Of a DNA stretch of 64,000 bases, positions 24,412-35,833 are shown one piece after another; the stretch's first letter is position 1; every line of letters starts with the position of its first letter. The position numbers were made by a program, and so were the translations under genes. The notes below the pieces were generated by a model. It had not been told where the DNA came from and did no database searches. It saw nothing but the letters and a program-made list of their open reading frames with translations. Source of the DNA: Archegozetes longisetosus (lineage: Eukaryota; Arthropoda; Arachnida; Sarcoptiformes; Trhypochthoniidae); NCBI GenBank assembly GCA_018873245.2, contig JAEMBT020000006.1, positions 12,284,387-12,348,386 on the forward strand, given 5' to 3'.

Positions 24412-26985
24412 ATATTAGCTAAAACTTGCTGTTTACGAGAATTTAATTTTTAAAACTCAATTGGTGAAATTTTACAAGTTTTTTCACTTTTACAATTTTT
24501 TCAGAATTAGTCTCATTAACATTTAAAATAGGATCATAATAGTTCAAATTTTCTTTCGATTCGAAACCAATGGTTTGTCCTTCAAAAATATTGTGCGGCA
24601 AATCTGTAAAGTTTGCTATTAAGACCTTGCTATTATGACTCTCTGGTGATTCAGGGAAAAATAAAGAAATTAGCGCACAATAAATAATGTTTGGTCATTA
24701 GACTAGATATTGGATCGATTTCACAATGTGTGTCTATATCTTTGCTTGCATAAACTTCAATAAATTTATAACTGTTTGGTGAGATTATAGTTGTCTTTTT
24801 ACAATGAAATGTTTTTGGTTTGGTTTTATTATAGATTTTTAATTTTCGATTATCGCAAGTAACAGTTTTATTAAAATAATCAATCTTGATACCAAGACCT
24901 TCAAGAAAATCCGCACCCAAAAGTATATTATTATCGAATCCGTCGACAACAACGACCCTCAACGAAATTTGTTTATTAAAAATTTAACATTTATTAAAGT
25001 TTTTCCAACAGGAACAACAATTTTTTGATTGATACCTTCAACTAAATTTTCTGTGGACTGTAAATTCAGATCTAACTTTTTGAAAAACTCATAACTTATT
25101 ACTGTATTAGTAAATACAGTATCAATAGAGCCATTTGTTTGGACATTATTAACTTCTAGTGGAACATAATAAAGTCCATCGAAATCTAATAAACTGAATT
25201 TCAGTGCATAACTGGGAGGAATTTTCTGAGTTAGTTCCTGGATCCCACCTCCGGAAGGTCCGAATTCTCGTTTAAATTAGTTTCGGGATTTTCATAGTTT
25301 ACTTGAATCTCATTTCGATTAGCAGCATTAGGATAATTTCCAATAAGATTAGGCATTTCTTGATTTAAGTCTACTTTAGTTTTGTATATTTTGCAAACAT
25401 TAGATTCATTATTGTTCTTATTGCTCAACACATAGCCACTTTTTCTATGATTATAATTGTTATTTTTAGGATATTTCGCATACATTTAGAACTACTATAA
25501 TTATTATATCTCTTATTATAATATGGTTTAAAATTTTTTCTTTCATCATTTGAATCATGTTTATCCTTTTGAATCTTTTTCACAACATATTCACTTAAAT
25601 TTTTATGTGGACAGTTAGCAATTTTATAATTAGGGTCTCCACATGCAAAATATTCAAGTAATTTACTTTCTCTGGAATATTGTTCCGATTGTTCGCTTTA
25701 ATTTTTGTCTTCATCATTCTGATGATTAAAATATTTATCGGAATTTTCATTACGACAGAAAGGATTATCGATCATTTTATTCATTTCAATTATTTGTTCA
25801 GCATTCAGAGCCATTTCTTTTAGTTGACGTATGCTACCTGTCAAAGGCCATACATCAATACTTAAAATTTGTTTTCTCATTTCATATTTAAGCCCATAAA
25901 CTAAAACATCGATTTTGTAATTAGTTGGCATATGTTCATCAACAGACTCACAGAGATCCAGAGCTCTTCTGAAGAAAATTCTAACATTTTCATTTTTGCC
26001 TTGTCTTAATTGGGATAACTTTATACGGTTACTAATGCCTCTATCTCTAGCTGTGAATTCATTCAAAAATTCACACTTCAATGTATTAAAGTTAATTGAT
26101 CCTAAATCAGAAAATTTCTCAGAAATCCAATTAGTTACCTCATCGCCTACATATTTAGAAAAATTTTTAACTTTATATTGATCTCTCCAACCATTAATAA
26201 TTGCTGCCTTTTCTAATTTTTAAATCCAAATTTTAGAGTCATAATCAGAAGAGAAAATGGGTGGTCTATAGGTAACATTAGTACCTAAAGTCAAATCCTC
26301 TAATGCATAAACAAGCTTGAGCGTTTCAAAGTTCGAAAAACTCGTAATACGATTAGGGCTGCTGTCAGCTACATGCATAAAATTATTATTCCTGCTATTA
26401 GATGAAATATAATCGTTATCGTTATTTAGATGAAATGTCTCTCTTTTAACTTTATAATTGCAATTACTATATCTCGGATTACAATCTTTGAAAACATTAT
26501 TTCTTGGAAGACCAAAAGCCTCGTTTTGATTAGATATCATATTATTATTCAAAATCGAATTTTAGTAGTTATTTTCTGCAAAATCACTAACAATTTTAAC
26601 TTTAGTTTTAGTGCCAGTGAAACCTTGGCTTTTAATATTGGTGTCAAATTTATCTTCATCTAAAAGCTTATGTGAGTATATATCTCTATCAGATATCTCA
26701 TGTTCGCGTGAGATATCATTACAATTATATTTTTCAATTATGTCATTCAACTCTGCTTCAGATAATATATCAAAGTCTAAGCCATTTCCTGGTCTCATAA
26801 TCATGTTTCAAATCATAATTTTCAAAAAGCTTTTCTATTCTAATTTTAGGGACAAATGGAAAAATATCCATAAAACGAATAATACTAGGTTTAGGTTTTT
26901 CACAGAATTCACTCATCTCATCATTTCTCTCAATATAAAATGTTGGATTATGTAAATCCTTATTTAACTGGTTATAAAATCGCTA

Positions 26986-27160
26986 GCACGACATTACAGC
27001 GCAAACAAACACCGCGTACGACATTACCGCGCAAGTCAATAAAGCGCAAGCAATACCGTGCACGACATTACCGCGCAAACTCCATTAACGCGTAAAATAA
27101 ATACCTCGCAAACTATACTACCGCGTGGTAGTGTCGTTTGCGCAGTATTGTCATGTAATC
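26986..27160. repeat. GC-rich foldback with CGACATTACCGCGCAA units
   Basis: Three or so copies of CGACATTAC-CGCGCAA are scattered over about 170 bases. The left end GCACGACATTACAGCGCAAAC-like box is mirrored at the right by GTTTGCGCAGTATTGTCATG. Composition is sharply unlike the surrounding A+T-rich DNA. It is probably a small foldback in the Gypsy fossil's upstream part. Confidence 0.6.
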
Positions 27161-27904
27161 GTAAAATCTACTATATGTAAACTTATTAGACTCACTTTTT
27201 GATGACTCGTCATTACTTCCTTCCTTTTGAGAATAGGCCTCAATAGTAGGGCTAGAGTAACCACTTCTTGCAGTAGCCATAGGTACAAGAAAATTAAAAG
27301 CCTTTACCAAAAAATGTTTTGCTGGAGATCCCTAGAATCAACTCTTTAGCTATTTACAATTTATATATTTATTATTTTTATTTAATTGCTAAAGACACTA
27401 TTTAAAATCAAAATATAAAATTTTATTAAGTTTTACAAAGAAAAATATGATTAATATACGAAAAACAATTGAATATATCAGTTGATAACGCAAAATTCAA
27501 CTCGAATAATCTTTATAGTAACTATCATACTCTAAACTTTTTTTTAAGTCGATCAAAAAAATCGGTTCAATCTCTCAACAGATCTTTTCTCTTCCATGAT
27601 TATATCTCTACTCCCCTACTTTTTCTCAAACATTTGCTTATTATTCCTTTCTTTTGCTCTCAGTTTTCTCACATTCCTTTTTAGAGAAATTGAATCCCGA
27701 TTGAAATAACATGTTATATATCATAAAAAATATTTTATCTTGTAATAGGAAACTAAACTCGTATACAGATGTTTTACATAATATAATAATTATTATGAGA
27801 AGTTTCTATAACTTGTTTTAAACTAGAATAATTAAAATAACTTCATTTTCCTGCTGTAAAACTCAAATTATGAGTCAGCTCATAACAATATTGTCAATTT
27901 CAAA

Positions 27905-28162
27905 GTGATGAAACGTTTGATAGAGGATGCGATAAGATATCAAAGAAATAATCGTGACAAAAATTATCACATTAAAGTAATACCAATTGTATTTGAAGTG
28001 TCACAGAAAAATACTACTGTTTCACCATTTTTTGAATTGAAGACAATGGAGATTAAGATAAAATATCTATTCGTTTATGATAAAAGAATAACAAATCCTA
28101 ATGATTATATAACCATTCCGTTTGGTTACGAACAAATGTCGTTATATATGTCTTCGGCATAA
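27905..28162 (+). other. unassigned 85-codon open frame
   Basis: Begins MMKRLIEDAIRYQRNN and ends SLYMSSA. There is no signal peptide, no recognised domain and no splice partners seen. It lies between the Gypsy fossil and the TIR element starting at 28197. It may be chance or the end of an unrecognised element. Confidence 0.2.
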
Positions 28163-29630
28163 TGTATGGTGTAGCCATAATATACGGTGTAGCTGTATAT
28201 CGTCACCTCAGTGCTATAATGCGCTAACTCGAAAATTTTCATAAAATGAGTTAATGCCACTTTTGAAGGAAGATATCAGAACTCTATAAATTGCTCAAAT
28301 TAAATCTGAAAATTTTCAAGTAGATTTCCTAAGATCGGTTGTGCAATAAAGCACTATCTTTTTATCGCAAAAATAGTCAGCGCTATATTGCGCTAACTCT
28401 CATAATTTGTTGTTTAAACAACTAATCACAATTATTTCATGCATAAAATCAGAGAGAAAATAATATTCTTAACTTATTTATACTGAATCAAGACTTGACG
28501 CATATTATTTGATCCTAAGATCTTATTAATCTCTCTAAATGTTAATCACTTGAAAAATCAATGAGTTGTGTATTCGTTCGGATCTTCAACGATTCTGATC
28601 ATATCTATACATAATCCTTTAATAAATTATATCAATTATTGTTCTTACATTCAAGTCCTTTGAAAGGGTATATGTTTGTGAAGACATGTATCAAGAAATG
28701 AACTCTTTTAAAAAAATTCTCAATAATAAGTCAATGCATCTTCGAATTAATGCAAGCAAACTAATTAAATGAGTTGGTTAAACGTTCAAATATAATCAAA
28801 TAAGTTCAGCTGAAAATCCGTAATTAATAAAATTCAAACAAATTAATTATTTATAATGAGAAATCATAGATATGATTGACACTTAATTCTAATACAAATA
28901 CCTTATTTGTTGAAATTAGTTGAAACAATAAAAAACTGATTATTTCCCTGTAATTAAATTGATGTTTCGATTTAGATTAATTGATGATATACATGGAAAA
29001 CTCATTTTAATTTCCTACTACAAATTTAAGTAAATATTTGATTGAAATTCAATACTTTCTGATCAGTATAAATATGACAATTAAGGGATTAACTTCAAAT
29101 CAGTAATAACTATTAATTATAGTTATAGTTAGTTCGCTAATTTCTGGAACATCTTTAAAGTATAAATTCTTTTGGTAAAAATTATAGATCAGAGAGACCT
29201 TTTTAGGCTTATTGATATTTGAAAGCAATCGAAAAAAGAAAAATATATGAAAAATAATGGTCGATCAGAGGTTTACAACTAAGGGAGGTGTTCCTCATAA
29301 GTCTAGGTTGTGTTATGTTCATGTCATCATTGAGTATGTTTAAGAATAAGCCTTAAATCAATAATAAGCTGATGCATTTAAAATTAATATATTCTATAAG
29401 ATTCCCAATAAGGTTCATTTATATTCTTACGATTTTTTATCTATAAATAAGTGTTTTTGAATTTCATTGAGTTGGCTCATTATAGCGCTAAGAATTTAAG
29501 AAGTTTTCGGAGCTAGAAAGCGCTAATTCAAAAATCTGGTTCCGACTACGGGTAGTTAGGAAGTTACAGGATTCATATACTCCTCAGCAGTAAAAGAACT
29601 AAATACATCTATATCAAATATTAGGGAGGA

Positions 29631-30098
29631 CTTTAGTTCATGGGGCATTGCCCCCAAGTGGTTGTGGGGTATCATTAGATAGGTTGTGAGGAGTAGTGTT
29701 CAGGTATGAAGTATGGTATGACTGAGGTCAAAGGTTAAAAAGTTATGCCATTTTATATATATTAATTTTGCAAACTGTAACGAGATAATTCAGTATTTTA
29801 CTACCTATTTATATAGAAATAAGAAACTATAACATTCGAGCGAGAGTTAGTTAGGTTAGGTTCGTTTGGGTAGGTTCGGTTGGGTTAGGTTAGGTTGGGT
29901 TAGGTTAGGTTAGGGTTAGTATATTTATATTTTCTATATAATAAATTTAATGGCAATTTTGACTTTAACATTTTAACCTGGAATAACTATTTTACCTCTA
30001 ACATCAGTCATTCCGTACTTCATATCTGAACACTACTCCTCACAACCTATCTAATGATAACCCACACCCCCTCTGTGCGTTCCCCCATAAATTAAAAT
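29631..30098. repeat. foldback element nested in the 2-kb TIR element
   Basis: The left arm has ATCATTAGATAGGTTGTG, then AGGAGTAGTGTTCAG and ATGAAGTA. It pairs with the right arm CTGAACACTACTCCT, then CACAACCTATCTAATGAT. Pairing extends to GGGGCA/CCCCCAT boxes at the outer ends. The loop holds the TTAGG-like tract at 29847-29920. Confidence 0.8.
29847..29920 (+). repeat. degenerate (TTAGG)n tract
   Basis: About 74 bases of TTAGG with variants TTGGG, TTCGG and TTAGGG. This is the arthropod telomere unit, here interstitial and in the loop of a foldback element. The orientation is G-rich on +. Confidence 0.7.
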
Positions 30099-30649
30099 GG
30101 AGGCAATATATTATAACATGAATTGTACAGTTTAAATAGTTCCTCAGGATTTCGACTTTAAACTTTGAACTTAAATTTCTCGAAAACATGTTTTGCGAGT
30201 TAGCGCATCACAGCACTGAGGTGACGATATGAATTCTTGTTATATCATTATAAACTCATAGATGTCAGATATTAGTTTTGAATTGATTTTGCCCAATGAA
30301 GTTGGGAGATGCATAAGCGCTCTGCGTTTGACTCATTTTATCAAGTTCTCACTATTCCATACGATCATGTCAGTAGAGTATGTTGGGCATGAATGACTAC
30401 GACATGAAACTGTTAAAGCTAGTATATTTGAAAATTGGAATAAAAGCAATATTGATTATCACAGATTAGTGTCGGCTGGTTTTTATTATGAATCTTATAA
30501 GCATGAAATCATTTTTTTTCAGCTGCAACATTGAGATGCAACCATAAATTTTAAATTAAAAATTAATTTAAAAAAACAATATCAGAAACATTTTCTAGGA
30601 AAAATCTATTGTACACAAATATCTCTATATGTAAAGTATTTCTAATGAA

Positions 30650-31200
30650 AAGTGAAATCATAAACCTTAATACTAGCACCGACTTCTGATTCCGTATTCC
30701 TAAACCGATGCCCTGAGCATAAATCCAATGAGTCCACGTCTAGTCCGTCTAAGCCTTCACTGAACTTGTACTTATGACACCAGTTTCCTATTGGACTAAG
30801 GCTGGCTCTTGTCCAAAACTTTTATTAAGAGACTCATGTTTCAATAAAAATCAGTCAGCTTATCTCTAGTAGGTAAAACTACTGTTTCTTTTGAAAACTT
30901 TTTCTATGTTTTGGTCCTTTTTAGACTTATTTGGTGTAGTGCTTATCGCCGAGCGCTTCCAACAAGTCTTCCTCCCTAAATCTAAGCCTTGCACAAACAC
31001 ACTTCTATTCCACGGGCAGACGCCGCGACAAGTTCGCGAAGGCATAAAATCGTTGACCAACTCCTGTTCACTGCTCTCACTCCGGATCAAAGCATTGCTG
31101 CCGCAAGAGTTCCGAACCTGTGAGCCAAAGTACTGATAGTCGGCCTTTAGCGTCACCCCGCGACCGTTATTTCGTTCTTTCGCCACGACTCAACATAAAG
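30650..31200 (-). other. GC-richer segment with 106-codon open frame on minus strand
   Basis: Base composition near 45-50% G+C in 30950-31190, against about 30% around it. The minus strand is open at 31186-30866 (MAKERNNGRGVTLKADYQYF at its start). A second open piece in the same orientation occupies about 31460-31200 (with LGNKQFGDTDRCIKNGCVD), ending at a stop about 20 bases upstream. This looks like decayed coding sequence of foreign or gene origin, but I do not recognise the product. Confidence 0.35.
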
Positions 31201-31564
31201 TTTCAGGTTCAGTTTCATCGACACATCCATTTTTGATGCATCGATCAGTATCACCAAATTGCTTATTTCCCAAAAGAAGTGATATTTCAATTAATCGTTT
31301 GGCTATTGGGAGTTCACCAAGTCTATTAGCAATCTCACTTGTTCCTTCGAGCGAAATCAGAAATTTCGAAGAGAATTCTGAATCTATTGTTTCGTGAGAT
31401 CTAGAAAGACCGCCGACTAGAGCAATTAGAAGGTCTATTTTTTCAGGGAAAAGGAACTTGAAAGAAATGGAAGCCTATTATAAATCATCAACTAAGATTA
31501 CAACTACTAATAGGCCTAATCATCTGTATCGAAAGCTTCTTTCAAATGATGAGAAATAAAAACA

Positions 31565-32015
31565 GAAGATTGAAATTCGCCCATGTCAATAAATGGCCTC
31601 TATAGCTCCACAGCCTGAAGTCATGGCAGAAGTAGGATTTTTCTATTGTCTACTGAATGATCATGTTCAATTTATTTCTTGTCAATATGTCATTGGTGAA
31701 TGGGATAGCGAATCAAATCCGCTTCAAGTTCATTGAGAAATATTTCAACACTACCATCATATTCAGTAAATTCTAGCATCCAATAGTGTTCAAATAATAG
31801 CAGAATTTGAAAATAAACGTAGAGAATTAAGAAATCTAATTAGTTTGGAAAGTAGCCTAACATGCAAAATCCGTTATAACAAAATTTCCGTGACTTTCAG
31901 TCGTAAATATGTTATCTCATGCAAAAGTTGCTCTGTTAAAATTATTCATTGTCCTATCTGTCGCTCTCACAAAGAGGTATTACGATGTAATTGTTGAGCT
32001 AATAAAGCTTACTTG
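31565..32015 (+). pseudogene. inhibitor-of-apoptosis (BIR + RING) pseudogene fragment
   Basis: IAP proteins bind caspases through BIR domains and ubiquitinate them with a C-terminal RING. Here a BIR-like stretch reads KFAHVNKWPL and then AEVGFFYCLLNDHVQF followed by SCQYVIGEWDSESNPLQVH. A RING-like stretch follows near 31885-32000 (YVISCKSCSVKIIHCPICRS, after ENKRRELRNLISLESSLTC). The expected zinc ligands are partly gone: Phe stands for the first BIR Cys, Tyr for the last, and CKIR and RKY stand where CKIC and CGH are usual. Several frame breaks and stops also occur. It is a dead gene piece with no intact IAP nearby. The order BIR then RING, with the preceding helical EFENKRRELRNLI, makes the family call fairly safe. 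Confidence 0.7.
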
Positions 32016-32244
32016 AAATTCTACAAACGATCTCATTTATTATTTGAAGATGGACGAAAACATCAATTAAAAGTTTCTTAAATTTAGACATCCTTTCACA
32101 TTTATTGTTTAAGGGCCAAGCTTAAGCGGAAAGAGTATTCTTGGAAGAGTATTCTAAATAATATAACCGATGTATACTTTAGCTATTTGTGTAGCTATTT
32201 GTGGATAACAGAATATGCTGAGAAAGAACTGATTCCACATAATG

Positions 32245-32578
<334 letters not shown>

Positions 32579-32993
32579 TTATTGATAAATTTTTTTCAAG
32601 TACTCTACTCAATGGGTTAAAAGACCTATCACTAACCGCACTTAAATTATCGTCAAATATTATTTACATCAGATTTTCTCAAAAAATGTGTCAAATTGCC
32701 GCTAATTCTTAACTTGTATCTATTTACAAATCTTCAGTACTTTCAATTCATAGTGATAAGAAATTCAAGTTAGAATTATTAGGCTCTTACTACGTCGATC
32801 AATCTCATTTAGATGTTGTATAAAAAATAAGTTTCAAAGATTTTATATCTGACGTAGGTTTTATTGTGACCCCGGGAAGAAATTTGCTGTAAGGCATATG
32901 TACTTTCGGCAAATGGTTTTACTGTCTGTGTATGTATCTTACACAACTTCAGACAATCAAATACTTTACACATTCATTTCGGTAGTGTATCTA

Positions 32994-33211
32994 CTGGGTT
33001 GATTGATAAGTTCTCGGACTAGTAGCTTTAAAATGAATTTTATTGAAATCCTTTTACATAAAATTTAAAAGTAATCTCCTTGAGCTTAAATGCAGTACTC
33101 CATTCTCTTCTGCCATTTCTCGGAGACCGCGCGTTATGAAGGAGAAACTATCAACGGAAGAATCAATCTCCGGATCCGTTTGGAATCGCTTGCCTCTCAA
33201 AAATTTCTTAC
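32994..33211 (-). mobile_element. 3' end of an irritans-type mariner, cut at the palindrome edge
   Basis: The end CTGGGTTGATTGATAAGTTC matches the terminal-repeat pattern of irritans-like mariner elements. On minus, the sequence inward reads as a decayed mariner transposase tail: KFLRGKRFQTDPEIDSSVDS, then EKWQKRMEYC and AQGDYF. It stops at 33211, exactly where the right palindrome arm begins. Confidence 0.8.
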
Positions 33212-33614
33212 TCAAAACGGAGTTGATCTCATTGAAATATTAATCATCAGTTAACCCTTTTTTGCAATGATATGTAATTAGACATGAATATCACGTTTTT
33301 CAAATTTAATCAAAATGTCAGACACTGTTGTTTTGATATGCGTATGAAATGTAAAATCATTAACCAAAATAGATTGAATTTTGCAATTGGATATGAAAGA
33401 GGTTATATTTTCAGAATATTATGACAACTTTTTTCACTGTTTATAGTTTGGTGGAGTCTAAGGACTTATCAACACAGTGCTTTATTTATTTTATTTGATT
33501 TGAATTACCTTTCATTAAAGTTTCTAAATTGAAACCACCTCAAGAATGGTCACTTGATTTAAGATAAAAAATTCAGTAGTAACTTGAATTGCAATATTAA
33601 ATGAATTGTTAATT

Positions 33615-34491
33615 TCATTTCTTTCCACTCTTTTTTCTATGCTTTTCGACCACATCTACAACGCAAGCCTAGAAAGAGACAAAATCTAAATTAATAAAAC
33701 AAAATATAAATTGTCTAATCATAATTACAATGGTCCGATCGCATAGAACTTGACCGAATGGTATACATTTACTAAGTTTTGAAACATCTTTTTTGTGTTC
33801 ATTTAACTTTTGCATAGCACACGATTCAACCTATGATTTCAGAATTCAACAAATTGGCTTTTATTGTTTTGAGAAAATGAAGCATTCATAAGATGAGAGA
33901 AAAAATGAGAACGAGAAAAATCAATACCTTCTTTTTCTTTTGTGGATCGCACAGGTTCTTAATATTATGCATATTAGCCCCGACTCCATCTTTTAGTGCA
34001 CATGTCTCAACCTCTGGTGTTAACCATTTCTAAAGTTTGATCAATTTTTAGTACAATATCTACTTCAATATTATTTTATGCTAACCGTTAGTTCATTTTT
34101 GTTCAAGCATTCAATGCCAGGATTAGCACAGGTCTTAAACGCATCGTCCAACATCTCTTTGGTTACACCAGCTTTAAATATTTAAAATAGTTGAATATAT
34201 CATTTATTTTTATTTGTTAAATAACTTTCCAAAAAATCTAAACCATTACTAGTATTTTGAATGTTTGAGACGAATTCTGTTATCATATAAATTAATTTAT
34301 AAAGAATTTGACATACCTTTACATTCCTTATCAAGTGTTGCTGAAGCTTTTTTGCCACATTGCAAAACACCAGCAAGAGTACCTTTTTCACCCTGTGTTT
34401 TTGGACAGGTCACACTTGTCTCTAATCCTTTTTCAATCATACATAATAAAAGAATTATCAGCGTTAGGCTCAATTTTTTAAACCACTTCAT
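33615..34491 (-). CDS. small secreted Cys-rich protein, family B (right-arm copy), five exons
   Basis: Exons 34491-34317, 34171-34086, 34029-33928, 33830-33729 and 33668-33615 join in frame to 172 residues with the same phases as the mirror copy. The signal peptide is MKWFKKLSLTLIILLLCM. About 29 bases differ from the left-arm coding sequence, and I count only about three silent ones. The fifth exon is the most changed (ACVVDVVEKHRKKSGKK against ACITGLIEKHR) and runs past the other copy's stop. All Cys of the left copy from exon 1 to 4 are kept. A TATA box is at 34544-34552. Function unknown. Confidence 0.85.
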
Positions 34492-34543
34492 TTTCTCTTT
34501 AATTTATTCTCCTGTAGTTAAATTATTTTACAAACTATCAAAT

Positions 34544-34552
34544 CCTTTTATA
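34544..34552 (-). promoter_or_regulatory. TATA box of family B gene (right arm)
   Basis: TATAAAAGG on the minus strand, about 55-60 bases before the ATG at 34491, identical to the left-arm copy. Confidence 0.6.
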
Positions 34553-35833
34553 TGATTTCACCAAATAAATATCTCTTAAATAATAATTAAATTGGTTGTT
34601 CATATCGATTCTCAGATCATTAATCTGTTTACAAAGCTTGAGACTGATTTGTTATTTGACTGATGGTTTTATAAAGCAATAGTATTTCCAATTAAGAAGT
34701 TTGACTTCATAGAACAGCTGAAAATATCAAATAATTGTTTTATCTGATTGATGATGGTGATTGACAGTTCATATGCTCAATACACAGCTACAAGTTTGAA
34801 TTTAAGAACTAGATTCAATAGTAATCAGTAACAATTTACGAGTAATAGCGTTCGAAATCAATGTTCAAACAATAGCTTTTCAGAACGACCTATTAAGTGA
34901 TTCTTCTATTCAAGTAATTAATTTTAGAAATAATTTCTCAATCATTAACTACTCGAAAACATGATTTGATTACTTATTTAGTAACATCTTGCGCTTTTTG
35001 TTAGAGCTTTTTTAAGTCATGATTGTGATAAGTACTGTATGAAAGTGTTAAATAAAATGAAATTCATTACCATCTTGAACGCTAACTGAATTGCAAGAGA
35101 GCGTGATTTAAAACAATACAAGTCTTGGAGGATAATACTGCTTATTTCCTCGCTTAAACTTTATTCATTATGGTTCTAGACTTTTCAATTTGATATTCTG
35201 TTGTTTGAGAATCTATTCTCTCCATTTCATTGTAAAAGTACCGGTACTCAATTTGACTTAAAATATTAAAGTTTACTCAAAGATCAGTTGAAAAGAAATT
35301 ATAAATAAGGATTTGATTGATGCACATAATATTCATATTAATTCAGTAATTAACTATGATTTAAAATTTCAAAATAATTCAAGGAATTAGACATCATCAA
35401 TATGAATTCATTAATCATCTAGACAAATAATTTAAACAATAAAATTACTTGAATTGTTCTTCTATCCTAACTACTTCACTAACAATAACTTGATTTGTAA
35501 CAAATCAACACTAGTGTCAAATTTTCGATAATTAATGATTTTTTAAGCTTTCTATAGAATAGAAAAACTCTTTATTCAACTTAAAAGTAACGCAATTTTA
35601 ATTTCTATTTTATGATAATGAGTCTTAAGAATGTTTAACAAAACCATTGAAGCGGATTCACTGATTTCATATAAAAACAAATCTTAAGTTACTGTTCGTC
35701 AAAGATTTCTAAATTAAATTACTCAGTTAAATCTTAGGCCGATAACTCTCACAGTAATAAGTTTTAGAAAATGAAAGCTCAATTTTATTTTAGTTTTCGT
35801 AAGTACAGTAATATTGAAACAAATTTGAAATAG

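Larger units (their letters stand above)
20894..27330 (-). mobile_element. broken Ty3/Gypsy retrotransposon fossil
   Basis: Minus-strand fossil. In order of transcription: a gag-like region (about 27.3-25.5 kb) with a CCHC-like knuckle near 25.6 kb; protease (about 25.2-24.7 kb, LLGADFLEGLGI); reverse transcriptase (about 23.9-23.0 kb); RNase H (about 23.0-22.6 kb); and integrase (about 22.3-20.9 kb) with its zinc-binding HHCC region, core and C-terminal part. It is broken in roughly ten or more places and carries a foreign solo LTR in pol (23925-24411) and a small GC-rich foldback near gag. I could not find a matching pair of LTRs, so its true ends are uncertain. The decay suggests an old copy. 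Confidence 0.85.
28197..30230. mobile_element. 2-kb non-autonomous TIR element
   Basis: The left end ATATCGTCACCTCAGTGCT continues AATGCGCTAACTCG. The right end is its reverse complement (GCGAGTTAGCGCATCACAGC then ACTGAGGTGACGATAT). Further GCGCTAA boxes recur near 28393 and 29480-29520. No transposase is seen. A second foldback (29631-30098) is nested in it. No target duplication was recognised. Confidence 0.75.

Noticed and set aside
20880-27900. A matched LTR pair for the large Gypsy fossil
   Set aside because: The LTR at 18.6 kb has its own GAGA duplication and no similar sequence lies near 27.3-27.9 kb.
29847-29920. TTAGG tract as a real chromosome end
   Set aside because: Only 74 degenerate bases, inside two nested elements, with unique DNA on both sides.
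32075-32130. P-loop-like string (GPSLSGKS) just after the IAP relic
   Set aside because: Too short and isolated to assign to any ATPase family.
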